From Apium graveolens (lineage: Eukaryota > Streptophyta > Magnoliopsida > Apiales > Apiaceae), in contig NC_133657.1 of NCBI RefSeq assembly GCF_009905375.1, positions 248,001-312,000 on the forward strand: DNA of 64,000 nt, read 5' to 3'. Each line of letters begins with the position of its first letter. Position 1 is the first letter of the stretch. The position numbers were made by a program, and so were the translations under genes. Shown piece by piece: positions 35,309-45,130 of the stretch. The notes beneath the pieces were generated by a model. That model searched no databases and was not told the origin of the DNA. It saw only the letters and a program-made list of their open reading frames with translations.

Positions 35309-36972
35309 TGTTAGGTCACACACACTGTAGAAGGGGGTTGAATATAGTGTTTAGCACAATCAAATTGAATTAAAAACACAAGTATGAAACACAAAATAAT
35401 CTTATTAATAAAACATTATTACAATGTGTTATTCCTAGTGAACTAACAATGAGATTTACAGAAGGGGGGTTGAATGTAAATCTCAAAACTTTTTCAAGTT
35501 TTGAGCAGTTTCAAAGGCTGTGTGTTTAAGATTAACAAGTGTGTGAATTGCTTTAAGCTAATACAGACAGATATATATTCAAGCACAAAAGTACAGAACA
35601 CAACAGACCTTAAAAAAACTTTTCTGGTGGATTTGTTGTTCCACCAGAGATGGTATTTCAGAAAATCTGTGATTCAAGAAGTTGATCACAGTTGCATCCT
35701 AGTACAAACTAGATAATTTTTCTCAAGATTTTTCTAAACAGCTCTGGAAAAATTCTCTTCTAATTACTAGCTGCTACTTGGTTTATATAACACCAAGTTT
35801 ACAAGTGAAGACAAAGATAAAAAATACAATAATAAAATAAGTTCTCCACTTGTTTCTTCTCCATTTTACTCCAGTGCATTGTTGACTATTGCCTCTTTAT
35901 ACTAGAGTAGAACGGCTGCTTTTTCTGATGTTCCTGAAATAGGCTACCACATCTCAGTTATCTCTGTCAACCCATGTGCCTCTGTTTGTAGGTACAACTA
36001 CCACTTGTCAACTGCTATTTAACAGAACATCCGTTGAAGCCTTCATCCGTTGATGGCTTTATCCGTTGATGTGTTAGCAGTTGAAGCTCTATCCGTTGAT
36101 GCACTCATTCGTTGAAGGATGTTATCCGTTGAAGCTTTAGAGACATCCGTTGAAGCTTTGTTTCTCATCCGTTGAAGGTCTTTAAGTTATCCGTTGATAC
36201 CATTTCATTTATACAAAATTACAAGGCATGAAATATTTACAATTGGCCTTCCTATCTGCATATCCTTTAGTAGTCAACATGACTTATAATTTCCCTCAAT
36301 ATTTAAGAATTATATCTCAAATTCAGAGACTGAAATGTGCTACAACACTAGACTTATTTCTAAGTAAAGCTACACCATCAACGGATATCCAAAGTTGTCT
36401 TATCCGTTGAGGCTACAAACACTAGATTTCTACTTAAGTGTTTTGTTAAACATATCATCAAACTAATGCACATATATTCCTAACACAATAGAACCGTCCT
36501 CTCTCAGTGATGAACAAATATCACGAGAGCTGCTAGGGTTACAATGAATAATATTCTCGATTAAGATAACACTTATAGTGTAAACCCTATGCTGTGTTTA
36601 TATAGACACACAGTTACAAGATAAACTTCTAATTGATATCGAACATAAGTCTACATCCTAAAATATATCAACTAGTTATCTTTTCTTCCAAGTATTCTAT
36701 TCTTTATAGAATACTTCTCCATGCATATCTCTTCTTATGTTTGTCTTGATCTTATTTCCTTTCAATCAGTCGCCTTCCTTATCTGAAAGTCTCCTTAAGT
36801 CCTGATATTATCTCCTGATAAATATCTTATGATAACTTAAGTTCTGATATCTTAAGTTCTGACTTTAGTATAAGTACTGATTTTCAGTTAAGTCCTGATT
36901 TGTCCTGTTAGTTAAGATCTAAAAACTAAACACAAATCATTATTAGACATGACATCACAAATATATCTAACA
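35309..36972 (-). repeat. 5' LTR of the copia element, split by a nested insertion
   Basis: The parts at 35309-35426 and 36486-36972 together match the 615-bp LTR at 25145-25759. Between them lies a 1059-bp insertion. It ends CTAACA next to the AAATT target repeat. Confidence 0.88.
35427..36485. mobile_element. Solo LTR inserted in the copia LTR
   Basis: 1059 bp with ends TGTTA...TAACA, flanked by CAATG (35422-35426) and CAATA (36486-36490), a 5-base target duplication with one change. The matching position of the other LTR is empty. It has no coding capacity or primer site, so it reads as a solo LTR. It carries nine exact copies of ATCCGTTGA between 36027 and 36412, plus variants and one inverted copy near 36379. 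The strand is not certain. Confidence 0.75.
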
Positions 36973-37094
36973 AAATTATCTTAAGCTTTTTCAACCATAA
37001 ATAGGACTTGATTGTTCCCGTGTCTTTCCACAAATTAGTCTATCTATCGAGCACAAAAATAAAAATTACAGGAGAATTAAGGGCCGCGAAAGAA

Positions 37095-37967
37095 GTGAAT
37101 TTGATAGACGCACTGCCAATTGGACTCCTTTTGTCCATCTTAGCCTTGCTTCCAGTTTCATCCATCCATGCATGCAGGTGTGTATGCAAATTCTTCAATA
37201 CACTCATCTCAGATGAATATTACACTACAATTTGCATTGATTCCCCATTTACCACCATTGTGTTTGACAATCGTTCTGGGGTTCACTTGCTTGAGTTGGC
37301 AAACAGATATCGTAAGTCTTATATATCTCGATTTCCCAGACATACCAAAGTTATCGGATCTTGTAATGGTTTACTTTGTTTGTCGATTTTAGCTAATTAT
37401 AACGATACTTTCATACTAGATAGGAATCCTACTTAAAAACATTTGCTAGATAGGTTTGTTCTAGTGTGCAATCCAATTTTGGGGCAGTATTATAGCCTTC
37501 CAAAACTCCAAATCAAGTCTGAAAATCCTCTTAGTACTTTTAATCAAGAGGTTTACGGGTTTGGTTTTGGGTCACGTTCTCATTCCTACAAGGTTCTGAG
37601 AATTTCAATAAGAAGGAATCCGCCACACCTAATTTATAAAAAAAAGAGCAGAGGCTGAGATTATTACTGTTGGGACTGATCACCATAAATGGAGAAGTGT
37701 GGGATATCTCCCCTACCCAAGCAATCAGGAAATTATTGATGCTGCTACCTTGGAAGGAGCTTTTCATTGGCTGTTTGATAACGAGTTGGAAAAGATCATA
37801 TCTCTCATTACATTTAACATTGAGGAAGAGCGTCACTATCAGATCCCGATTCCTTCTAACATAAAAAACTGCAAGGTTATGAGCGTTGGGGTGTTCCGCG
37901 AGTGCCTTTGTGTATTTGATAACTCCGTTTCTGGCCAATTTAACATATGGTCGATGAGAAAGTATGG
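37095..37967 (+). pseudogene. F-box gene copy C, broken and truncated
   Basis: Homologous to the intact copies from the VNLIDALPIGLLLSILALLP motif onward. The ATG before the F-box reads GTG (37095-37097), and the N-terminal leader of the intact copies is deleted and replaced. A TAA (37434-37436) stops the frame after LDRNPT. An extra A in an A-run near 37645 shifts the frame. After the KYG motif (about 37967) the last quarter of the gene is gone, replaced by a retrotransposon gag fragment. Its promoter half lies 11.8 kb away at 24324-25139, beyond the copia element. Confidence 0.9.
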
Positions 37968-38174
37968 TTGTTCCTCAGTTTCTTTAACCAACAAGGAATT
38001 GATCTCTCCCCTCGTAGGACATTTCCTCATGAAGTGTGCGCCGCCACAAAGATAACAACCCTTTTTCACTTGTCTAGGTTATCCTCATCGCCCCACTTCT
38101 TTTTACCCTTTTTCTTCTTATCTTTTCCAGCTCCTTTGTTGCCCTCAACAGTAGCCACAAATTCAGACCCACAC
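37968..38174 (-). pseudogene. Retrotransposon gag fragment with zinc knuckle
   Basis: On the minus strand: a lysine-rich linker (GAGKDKKKKGKKKWGDED), a stop, then the knuckle CYLCGGAHFMRKC and TRGEINSLLVKE. This arrangement is that of a Ty3/gypsy-type gag C-terminus. The piece abuts the broken F-box gene. The lineage is not certain. Confidence 0.65.
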
Positions 38175-39294
38175 TTATTAATACACACACACAGAGAGAT
38201 TATTGTCTTGGAAATAAAACAAACACATTACTAAAGTTAATAAATCCACAAGGTGATAGTTATTACAAACCCAAAATTAATTATGTATTGTCAGTGGTGT
38301 AACCTTTACTTAAGGTTAGACCGGCGGCCAAATAAACGTTTCTTTATAATTACCTTACATAAGTCATACTTATAAATGAGGCGGACTAAAAGAAAACTAA
38401 TCCAACTCATACGGTCTCCCTGACAACCTATTGAAAAATTGGCCATTTCCTACTCGCTTCCGGGCTATTAGCTTTCGGACCGACATCTTGGTTCATTGTT
38501 GTGTTATGAAATTTTAAGAAAATAAGTGTGAGCTATATTGCCCAACAATAATAATTGACACTGTGAAAAGACTGTAAGAAACTTATTATTGGATCCATAT
38601 ATGGATATGTTTGATTAAAGTAGTTTTCGTGGTGATACACACCTATTTTCAAAATAATTTTACTTTTGGTTGACTTATTAGTCTGCAAATATCTTAATGG
38701 TAAACCCATCACATACGCTTGAGTTACGATATTGCATCTCAATTCCAATTGAAAGATTAGGATATTTACCAGAGCCCCTACTATACGATGATCAGTCGTA
38801 TAACAGAATATTATTATTATTCTTTACTAGTCGAAGGACGACTTCATCCAGTTGTCACCCTTGCCGCATTCGGGCATATTATGTGTGGCTCATACATCCA
38901 GCTTTTCACATACTTCACATGTTTACATGTGGCACACCAGTAGTCGCTCCAGTACACAAAGTACTAGAGTCTACCCCTCTTTTTCATTTTTAAGAGTCAT
39001 ATCGTATCTCTGGAACTCGAACTATATCGAAATTCTCCAAACGTTTTGCTTGTTGATAGGCACCACTCATCTTATATGTGTATATATGTACTTTCGAGAA
39101 TTTTCGGAGGAAGTACTACGATAATGTGAGTTGACCGTTGTCAACAGATAAATAAATAAGGGGGAGTTTTTTTTTACACTAAAGACAAAATAATTAAGAT
39201 ATACAAAAATAATATTTTTTGATGATCTAAAAGTACTAGATTGATTTCCCGGTACTCAGAAAATATTTCAAAATAAGATTTATGATATTTAAAT
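38175..39294. other. Unassigned stretch after the gag fragment
   Basis: Possibly the rest of the inserted retroelement, but no LTR ends, primer site or coding motif could be fixed. Open frames at 38697-38993 and 38852-39124 (+) have no recognisable domain. Confidence 0.4.
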
Positions 39295-41210
39295 CACATT
39301 AACTCATTTAATAAATATTTAATAATTAAAATATAATTATTAAATAATTAAAACTCGAATAATTCTATTTTAAACGAGTATGTGACATAATATTGCTCAA
39401 CTGATTTATAATTAAGTAATTAAATTAATCTATAATTAAATATTAAATAATTAAAATTATTAATAAAATAATCGTTGGAGAATACTTCTCCTTTTTAAAT
39501 GAATATCTCAGTTAATATTCATTGTTCGAATAATTAAATATAGTTGAGGGAACACGATCTTTGGAAATCGTTTTAAAATAAATTCGAGGTATTTAATACT
39601 TTAGAAGAGAATATCGAGTCCCTTGGAATAAAGCAATTACAGACTTTAATCATCCAAAATATCTCCAGAATATTTTTCGGGTTTTTAATTAATACAAGCT
39701 GACCGACTCCCAGTTTATAAATTATCATCACGCTACTTACTAGCATTAACATATAATACGATATGTACATTATATTTCTAATCAATATCGATACGTAAAA
39801 CTCGTAATTTGCAAGCAGGGCAAACATGACATTTAAATATGTATAGAAAAATCTTATAATCTCAGTCTCATTTTTCTCTTATACTAATTTATATTTAAAC
39901 TTGTTTTTATGTTTTACACTAAATGGTATGACAAGAAACACACATGATACATATAAAACCGAATTTGTGATTTTTAAAACATATAAATATTCCACCTAAT
40001 CCTGTAACTAATTTTAAAAAATAAATTAAATCCTTGATATCACTAAATTACTGAACCAAATCAAATTGAATTACGTGGACTAGATATTTGAAATAAATAA
40101 TATGACTGAATTTGAAAAAATCATATCCTAAACCTAATTATTTCGTATTAGACCGGTCAATATCATGAAAACTGTAGTAAATTATTTGTCTTCAATTTTT
40201 TTTTTACAAGTTCCACAGCACAAAGTATTATTTTTTTACAATTCAAACCAAATTCTTATAAGTATCCAAACGTTATGTGTTAATCTTTGCATCTCAATTA
40301 TTCATACCAAATTCGCCATTTGTTTTTACTAATAACTAGCTCTATAACCCGTGCGAGGCACGGGTATATTCTAACCTCGGTTATTATACAATTTTTATAC
40401 ATACTTGTTAAGTGAAATATATGTTTGTAAATGGGGTATTATTATGTTATGAGTAGTTATTTGCGTTTGCATACAATAACCTCTGTTGTGATGATGAGTT
40501 TCTTCGATTTGTGTACTTTATAACTCGTGCGAGGCACAAATATTTTTTAAACTCATGTGCGTTAATAACCTATGCACATGTTACATCAATAAAATATATG
40601 TAATTTTTGTGTTATAAAATTAACTTTCTTCCAATTTTGTATCAGACAACTGATAAATGATGTTCGTAAAAGATGTACGTGAAAGTATTTTGAAATTTTG
40701 AATTCTACGATTACTGTCATTGAGCATGAATATTCATTTTTTTGACAATATCATGTTAATTGATTAAAAAGAACTTAAGTTCAATTATATTATTTACCTT
40801 CATTTTCTTTGTTCGGTGTGCATAACGAACGTACTCTATATATGAATACATTGTTATTCTTTTTAATATATGAATAATAGTCAATAATGAAGAAGTATAT
40901 TATTATTAATAATTAATGAGTTAGAAGTAATTAATATATAGTATTAAATTTGATATTTATTAATATGTATTTATAAGGGGTAATTGAGTAATTTTAATTG
41001 AATAAATTGTCTCAACTAACCCCCTATTTGCTCTATTATATATAATAGATGTACCCGTGAAAATTTAATTTTTTTAATGCGCTAGCCTTAAGACATGTTG
41101 TAATAATAATTCTTAGGGGCTAATGAGAATTAAATATATTATATCTTAGTCATTTTGATTGACGAGCAATTATTATCCACAAAAAATTTAGAAGGGTGTA
41201 TTTAATATGA
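39295..41210. repeat. Upstream duplicated block, copy B
   Basis: Collinear with 22200-23350 and the sequence resuming at 24324. It differs by carrying a Helitron (40336-41049), while copy C carries the MULE. Confidence 0.7.
40336..41049 (-). mobile_element. Short non-autonomous Helitron
   Basis: 714 bp absent from the paralogous site in copy C (between 23202 and 23203). On the minus strand it starts TCTATTATATATAATAG and ends with the hairpin CCCGTGCCTCGCACGGG, then TTATAGAG, then CTAG. It sits exactly between A (40335) and T (41050). TC start, 3' hairpin close to CTRR, and A/T insertion without target duplication are the defining marks of Helitrons. It has no Rep/helicase frame, so it would need one in trans. 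Confidence 0.8.
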
Positions 41211-42017
41211 ACTTTAGACGATCGATAATATTTCATATTTTAAAAGATTATTGAATACACTCAAATTTTTTAAAAAAATTATAATCTTTGTTAATTTTTT
41301 TAAATTTAAATTGAATAACTCTTAACTTCAAAAATCCTAAATAATATTTTAAAATCTTGACCGAATACACATTTTTAGCGGTCAGGGTTGTTGAAAATAT
41401 TAACGTATTAACTTCTCACGCATCAAAGATTAGCTATATTTTGTTCTTGACAAATTCTTTTTAAGTTTGCAGAGATATGAAAAAGTAAAGTTATTCCTTC
41501 AAATTTCAGTTTTTAAAAAATATGGATATAAAAAAGTAAGTTTTCCAAATTTATTTGTCTAAATCAAATAGTTGATGGATATTTTACACCAATGTTTGAA
41601 TATCTAATTCATTGGTCTGAACCATACAATTTACCTTCATAGGAAAAAGTAATAACAGTTCAAATTCAAAAACGATAGAAACACAAAAATTAGCTGCATG
41701 GAGTATATAAGGTGGTTGCATAAAAAGACAAACTTATGCATAAAAATACAAACTTAAATTTAGTGTTCTCTCGGTTTTCGTGCGTAACGGTTTGAAAATA
41801 GTGGAAAAGATATCTCTAAATTTATTGTTGGCGCAAGATATAATAAATTGTTCCATCTTTTTGATTAAATAATAAAATCTGATAGAATCTTGAAGGGATT
41901 ATCTTAAACTTTTTCAACCATAAATAGGACTTGATTGTTCCTGTGTCTGTCCACAAATCAGTGTGTCTTTCTCTTTCAGAGTACAAAGAAAATACAGTAG
42001 AAGTGAGGAGCTTAAAA
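41211..42017. promoter_or_regulatory. 5' flank of F-box copy B
   Basis: From 41526 it looks identical to 1-492 of copy A, including the CATAAATAG box at about 41919. The first part matches 24330-24540 of copy C. No other gene was seen. Confidence 0.5.
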
Positions 42018-43268
42018 ATGTCTGATCTCACAAGCGAAGGTACATCCCAGAAGGGCAAAGCAGCAAAAATGAATTTGATAGACGCACTGCCAGTTGGACT
42101 CCTTTTGTCCATCTTAGCCTTGCTTCCAGTTTCATCCATCCATGCATGCAGGTGTGTATGCAAATTCTTCAAAACACTCATCTCAGATGAATATTACACC
42201 ACAATTTGCATTGATTCCCCATTTACCACCATTGTGTTCGACAATCCTTCTGGGGTTCACTTGCTTGAGTTGGCAAACGGATATCGTAAGTCTTATATAT
42301 CTCGATTTCCCAGACAGACCAAAGTCATCGGATCTTGTAATGGTTTGCTTTGTTTGTCGGTTTTAGCTAATCATAACGATACTTTCATACTAGATAGAGA
42401 TCCTAGTCATATACATTTGCTAGATAGGTTTGTTGTAGTGTGCAATCCAATTTTGGGACAGTATTATAGCCTTCCAAAACTCAAAATCGAGTCTGAGAAT
42501 CCTCTCAGTACTTTTAATCAAGAGGTTTACGGGTTTGGTTTTGGGTCACGTTCTCGTTCCTACAAGGTTCTGAGAATTTCAACAAGAAGGAATCCGCCAC
42601 ACCTAATTTATAAAAAAAGAGCAGAGGCTGAGATTATTACTGTTGGGACTGATCACCATAAATGGAGAAGTGTGGGATATCTCCCCTACCCAAGCAATCA
42701 GGAAATTATTGCTGCTGCTACCTTGGAAGGAGCTTTTCATTGGCTGTTTGATAACGAGTTGCAAAACATCACATCTCTCATTGCATTTAACATTGAGGAA
42801 GAGCGTCACTATCAGATCCCGATTCCTTCTAATATCAAAAACTGCAAGGTTATGAGCGTTGGGGTGTTCCGCGAGTGTCTCTGTGTGTTTGATAACTCCG
42901 TTTCTGGCCAATTTAGCATATGGTCGATGAAGAAATATGGAGTGCTGGAGTCTTGGACTTTAGACTGCAATTTCATCGCCTCGATTCCCGGTGGACTGAA
43001 TGCTTCCGCGTTGTACCCCCTAGCACTTCTGAAGGATGGATCGGTTTTGATGAAGTCTGAGAGTGGTAATTTCTATACTTACCATCAAAAGAACAAGATA
43101 TTTACCAACTTTGAGACTGGTGACCTGAGAGCGCTGGATGAATTTAAGGGTCACATACTTCACTCATCAAATTTCCGTCAAGAAAATATGTTGGAAACTG
43201 GATGTTTGAATTTAGAGGAGTCGGTAGAGGCCCTGGTCACTTCAGCTAGGCATAACTGGAGTCGATAG
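42018..43268 (+). CDS. F-box protein with F-box-associated (FBA) domain, copy B
   Basis: A 416-residue protein with the same architecture as copy A: F-box near residues 18-60, then FBA repeats. The start at ATG 42018 (MSDLTSEGTSQKGKAAKMN) was chosen as in copy A. By eye the first three-quarters of the coding sequence is identical to copy A. Differences begin near 43020 and include YPLALL for YPIALL, DLRALDEF for DLRVLDDF, RQENML for RQEVML, and RHNWSR for RYNWSR. The gene looks intact. It lies upstream of the pararetrovirus, whose left repeat begins about 480 bases after the stop codon, so its 3' UTR could be short or altered compared with copy A. Confidence 0.85.
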   Translation: MSDLTSEGTSQKGKAAKMNLIDALPVGLLLSILALLPVSSIHACRCVCKFFKTLISDEYYTTICIDSPFTTIVFDNPSGVHLLELANGYRKSYISRFPRQTKVIGSCNGLLCLSVLANHNDTFILDRDPSHIHLLDRFVVVCNPILGQYYSLPKLKIESENPLSTFNQEVYGFGFGSRSRSYKVLRISTRRNPPHLIYKKRAEAEIITVGTDHHKWRSVGYLPYPSNQEIIAAATLEGAFHWLFDNELQNITSLIAFNIEEERHYQIPIPSNIKNCKVMSVGVFRECLCVFDNSVSGQFSIWSMKKYGVLESWTLDCNFIASIPGGLNASALYPLALLKDGSVLMKSESGNFYTYHQKNKIFTNFETGDLRALDEFKGHILHSSNFRQENMLETGCLNLEESVEALVTSARHNWSR

Positions 43269-43745
43269 AGGCTTACTAGCTATTGGGAAGTATGATGTAT
43301 TTTTGTACTAGCCATATATATCGAGCAAACCTTGTCTCAGTTCTGAACTTTTAAGTAAAAGATATATATATATATATTTATATAAATTAATGATTGCTTA
43401 AACTGAGATGTTTATGAATTGTCATTTTTCCAATATTTTTTAGAGAAACTTCCTTTCAAATAGTTTTTTTGTTAGAAAAATGGAAAGTTTAAGACACATT
43501 TTTATATGTGTTCTTGATTCAATGTCAGCAGGTTGTTTCTATGATTTGTTCAGCTTCTTGTTGATTCAATGTGCAGTATGCATTAGCTATGAGTTTAAAC
43601 CACACATTGGATAATTGAAATGTTGTAGATATTATATTTTATAGAAATGACTATATTATTGAAAAGTTTGTTTTCTCATTTCTTTAAATTTTATTTGTGA
43701 AAAATTACTGGTATTGAATTTGTTCTTTCGACCTGAGAACCATTC
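43269..43745. other. Region between F-box B and the pararetrovirus
   Basis: 43269-43602 follows copy A (1744-2090), with an added TA microsatellite near 43362-43384. About 43603-43745 matches neither copy A nor the viral unit, so it is extra sequence at the virus junction of unknown origin. Confidence 0.5.
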
Positions 43746-43998
43746 TTATATACAATCAGAATTGGTTCAGAAAAATAATATCTTGAAGAATAGCGATATG
43801 GAAGAGACCGTGTGAGGACTCCTGCATCCAGCCAAAGAATATCCAAAGGAGCTTGGAGAGCGTTATGGATAATAGGGCAAGGGTGAGTTGAGACTTCCGG
43901 TGACCAGAAAGCTATTGTAAAAGGTAAAATATTCTGATTTAAATCTGATTGTGTATGATAGCATTATAAAATAATGTTTTCTGAGATTATGATATATA
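43746..43998 (+). repeat. Left terminal repeat of the pararetrovirus (253 bp)
   Basis: Identical by eye to 52702-52954. It does not include the promoter or the primer site, so it is redundancy from a circular or concatemeric genome rather than a retroviral LTR. Confidence 0.9.
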
Positions 43999-44140
43999 AT
44001 TAGTATGAGGTTATAGAGATGATTTCATTTAAAATAATGAATTTGATTTTGTCTATTGCTTACTACATGCAAAAAATAACCATATTAATTAATACGAAAA
44101 TGCATGCACCTTCCCTCGCCTTCCCTCTTTAGGGTTGTGT

Positions 44141-44278
44141 AGATATATAAACGATCCATAATAATAACCCCAGAAATTGGTATCCATAATAATAACCCCA
44201 GAAATTGGTAGATATATAAACGATCCATAATAATAACCCCAGAAATTGGTATCCATAATAATAACCCCAGAAATTGGT
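44141..44278 (+). repeat. Two 69-bp tandem repeats ending at the viral primer site
   Basis: Units 44141-44209 and 44210-44278, each starting AGATATATAAACG and each containing two copies of a 28-base subunit that ends AAATTGGTAT or AAATTGGTAG. The last unit runs into the tRNA-Met primer site. Confidence 0.85.
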
Positions 44279-44288
44279 ATCAGAGCCA
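44275..44288 (+). other. tRNA-Met primer binding site of the pararetrovirus
   Basis: TGGTATCAGAGCCA, complementary to the 3' end of initiator tRNA-Met. By family convention it marks the minus-strand origin and position 1 of the viral map. Confidence 0.88.
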
Positions 44289-44545
44289 GTAATAGGCGGA
44301 AAATGAACAGTAAAACACTGTAGCAAAAGTAGCCGTGAATAGTAAACAGTGAATAGTAACTAATGAATAGTAAAAGGAAAATAAAATTTGATAGTTAAAT
44401 GAGACCTCCGACAAGGATAAATAGAGAAAATAATAAAAGATATAAATCTAAAATAATAGCAACTCTATTAATTTTATTTATGGTAGAAAACAAAGTAACA
44501 CAACAGATGTGTAAGAAAATTTTATACAGACAATTAATCTGACTT
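44289..44545 (+). promoter_or_regulatory. Viral leader with short upstream ORFs
   Basis: Contains several very short ATG frames (near 44304 and 44367) and a 20-codon frame at 44480-44542 that ends three bases before ORF1. GAATAGTAA is repeated (about 44337-44373). Leaders with short ORFs and structure that allow ribosome shunting are known in caulimovirids; that this one works so is inference. Confidence 0.5.
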
Positions 44546-44863
44546 ATGGAAGATTTAAGGATACGATCAATTCAGTATATAGCTGATAAAGAACCAACAT
44601 ATAATAGGCTAATAAATCAACATATTGAAAGTTGTAAGATAAGCATGCAAATAATAAATGAAAAATTAGATATTATAGCTATATTACAAACAATGTTGGA
44701 AGAAAGAGATGAAAAAATTAGGAGACTAGAGGAAGAAAAACTTTTATTAAAACGAGAAAAATTTATTAAAGAAACTAATTTAGAAATCGAAATAAAAGAC
44801 TTAAAAGAAGTATTAGCTGAACAATATAGATTAATAGACGATTTAAAACAAAAAAAAAATTAA
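44546..44863 (+). CDS. Viral ORF1, small coiled-coil protein
   Basis: 105 residues, intact. From about residue 40 on it is one long charged heptad pattern (EERDEKIRRLEEEKLLLKRE and onward to DDLKQKK), a probable coiled coil. I do not recognise a family. By position, the first ORF after the leader, it may correspond to the small first proteins of badnavirus-like or rosadnavirus-like genomes. Its function is unknown. Confidence 0.65.
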   Translation: MEDLRIRSIQYIADKEPTYNRLINQHIESCKISMQIINEKLDIIAILQTMLEERDEKIRRLEEEKLLLKREKFIKETNLEIEIKDLKEVLAEQYRLIDDLKQKKN

Positions 44864-44866
44864 AAA

Positions 44867-45123
44867 ATGAATTGGACAGATCCAAATGCAATAACTAGAA
44901 ATAATAGAAAACTAAAGCAATTAATAAAAAATCAAGAGAAATTGAAATAGATCTGGAAAAATTACTAGAAAGAAAAAATAAAATAACATGGACAAGAGAG
45001 AATAACGAAGAAATTATGAGAATTTACCAACAACTTGGAAATATGATAATAACATTTAGAAATGATAAACTAAGAATACAAGGACTTAAAAGAATAATTT
45101 TAACAAATAATATAACTGGATAA
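44867..45123 (+). pseudogene. Viral ORF2, small frame with a one-base shift
   Basis: Starts at ATG 44867, three bases after ORF1. Its own phase meets a TAG at about 44948, while another phase is open from about 44930 to a TAA at 45121-45123 and ends seven bases before the next ORF. The two parts fit one small charged protein of about 84 residues broken by a single indel in an A-rich run. No domain recognised. Confidence 0.55.
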
Positions 45124-45130
45124 AATACAG

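Larger units (their letters stand above)
25145..36972 (-). mobile_element. Ty1/copia element with 3' env-like region, internally deleted
   Basis: A minus-strand element bounded by perfect 5-base target duplications AAATT (25140-25144 and 36973-36977). LTR ends are TGTTAG...CTAACA. Order on the minus strand: 5' LTR (35309-36972, with a nested insertion), tRNA-Met primer site (35291-35306), gag (about 33600-35254), pol remnant (31312 to about 33600), spacer, long env-like frames (25963-29837), purine tract near 25760, 3' LTR (25145-25759). The extra 3' coding region suggests the SIRE/Maximus lineage. Protease and the integrase zinc-finger and catalytic core are absent, so it is non-autonomous. 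The LTRs differ at several percent of positions by eye, so it is not very young. Confidence 0.9.

Noticed and set aside
36027..36204. CRISPR-like array from the regular ATCCGTTGA repeats
   Set aside because: The repeats are nine bases with irregular short spacing in a plant LTR; CRISPR arrays do not occur in plant nuclear genomes.
43358..43390. TA-rich run after F-box B as an origin or regulatory site
   Set aside because: A simple microsatellite gained relative to copy A; nothing more is supported.
43746..43998. Reading the 253-bp terminal repeats as retroviral LTRs
   Set aside because: The primer site is 277 bases inside rather than at the repeat edge, the promoter lies outside the repeat, and no integrase is encoded; terminal redundancy of a circular genome fits better.
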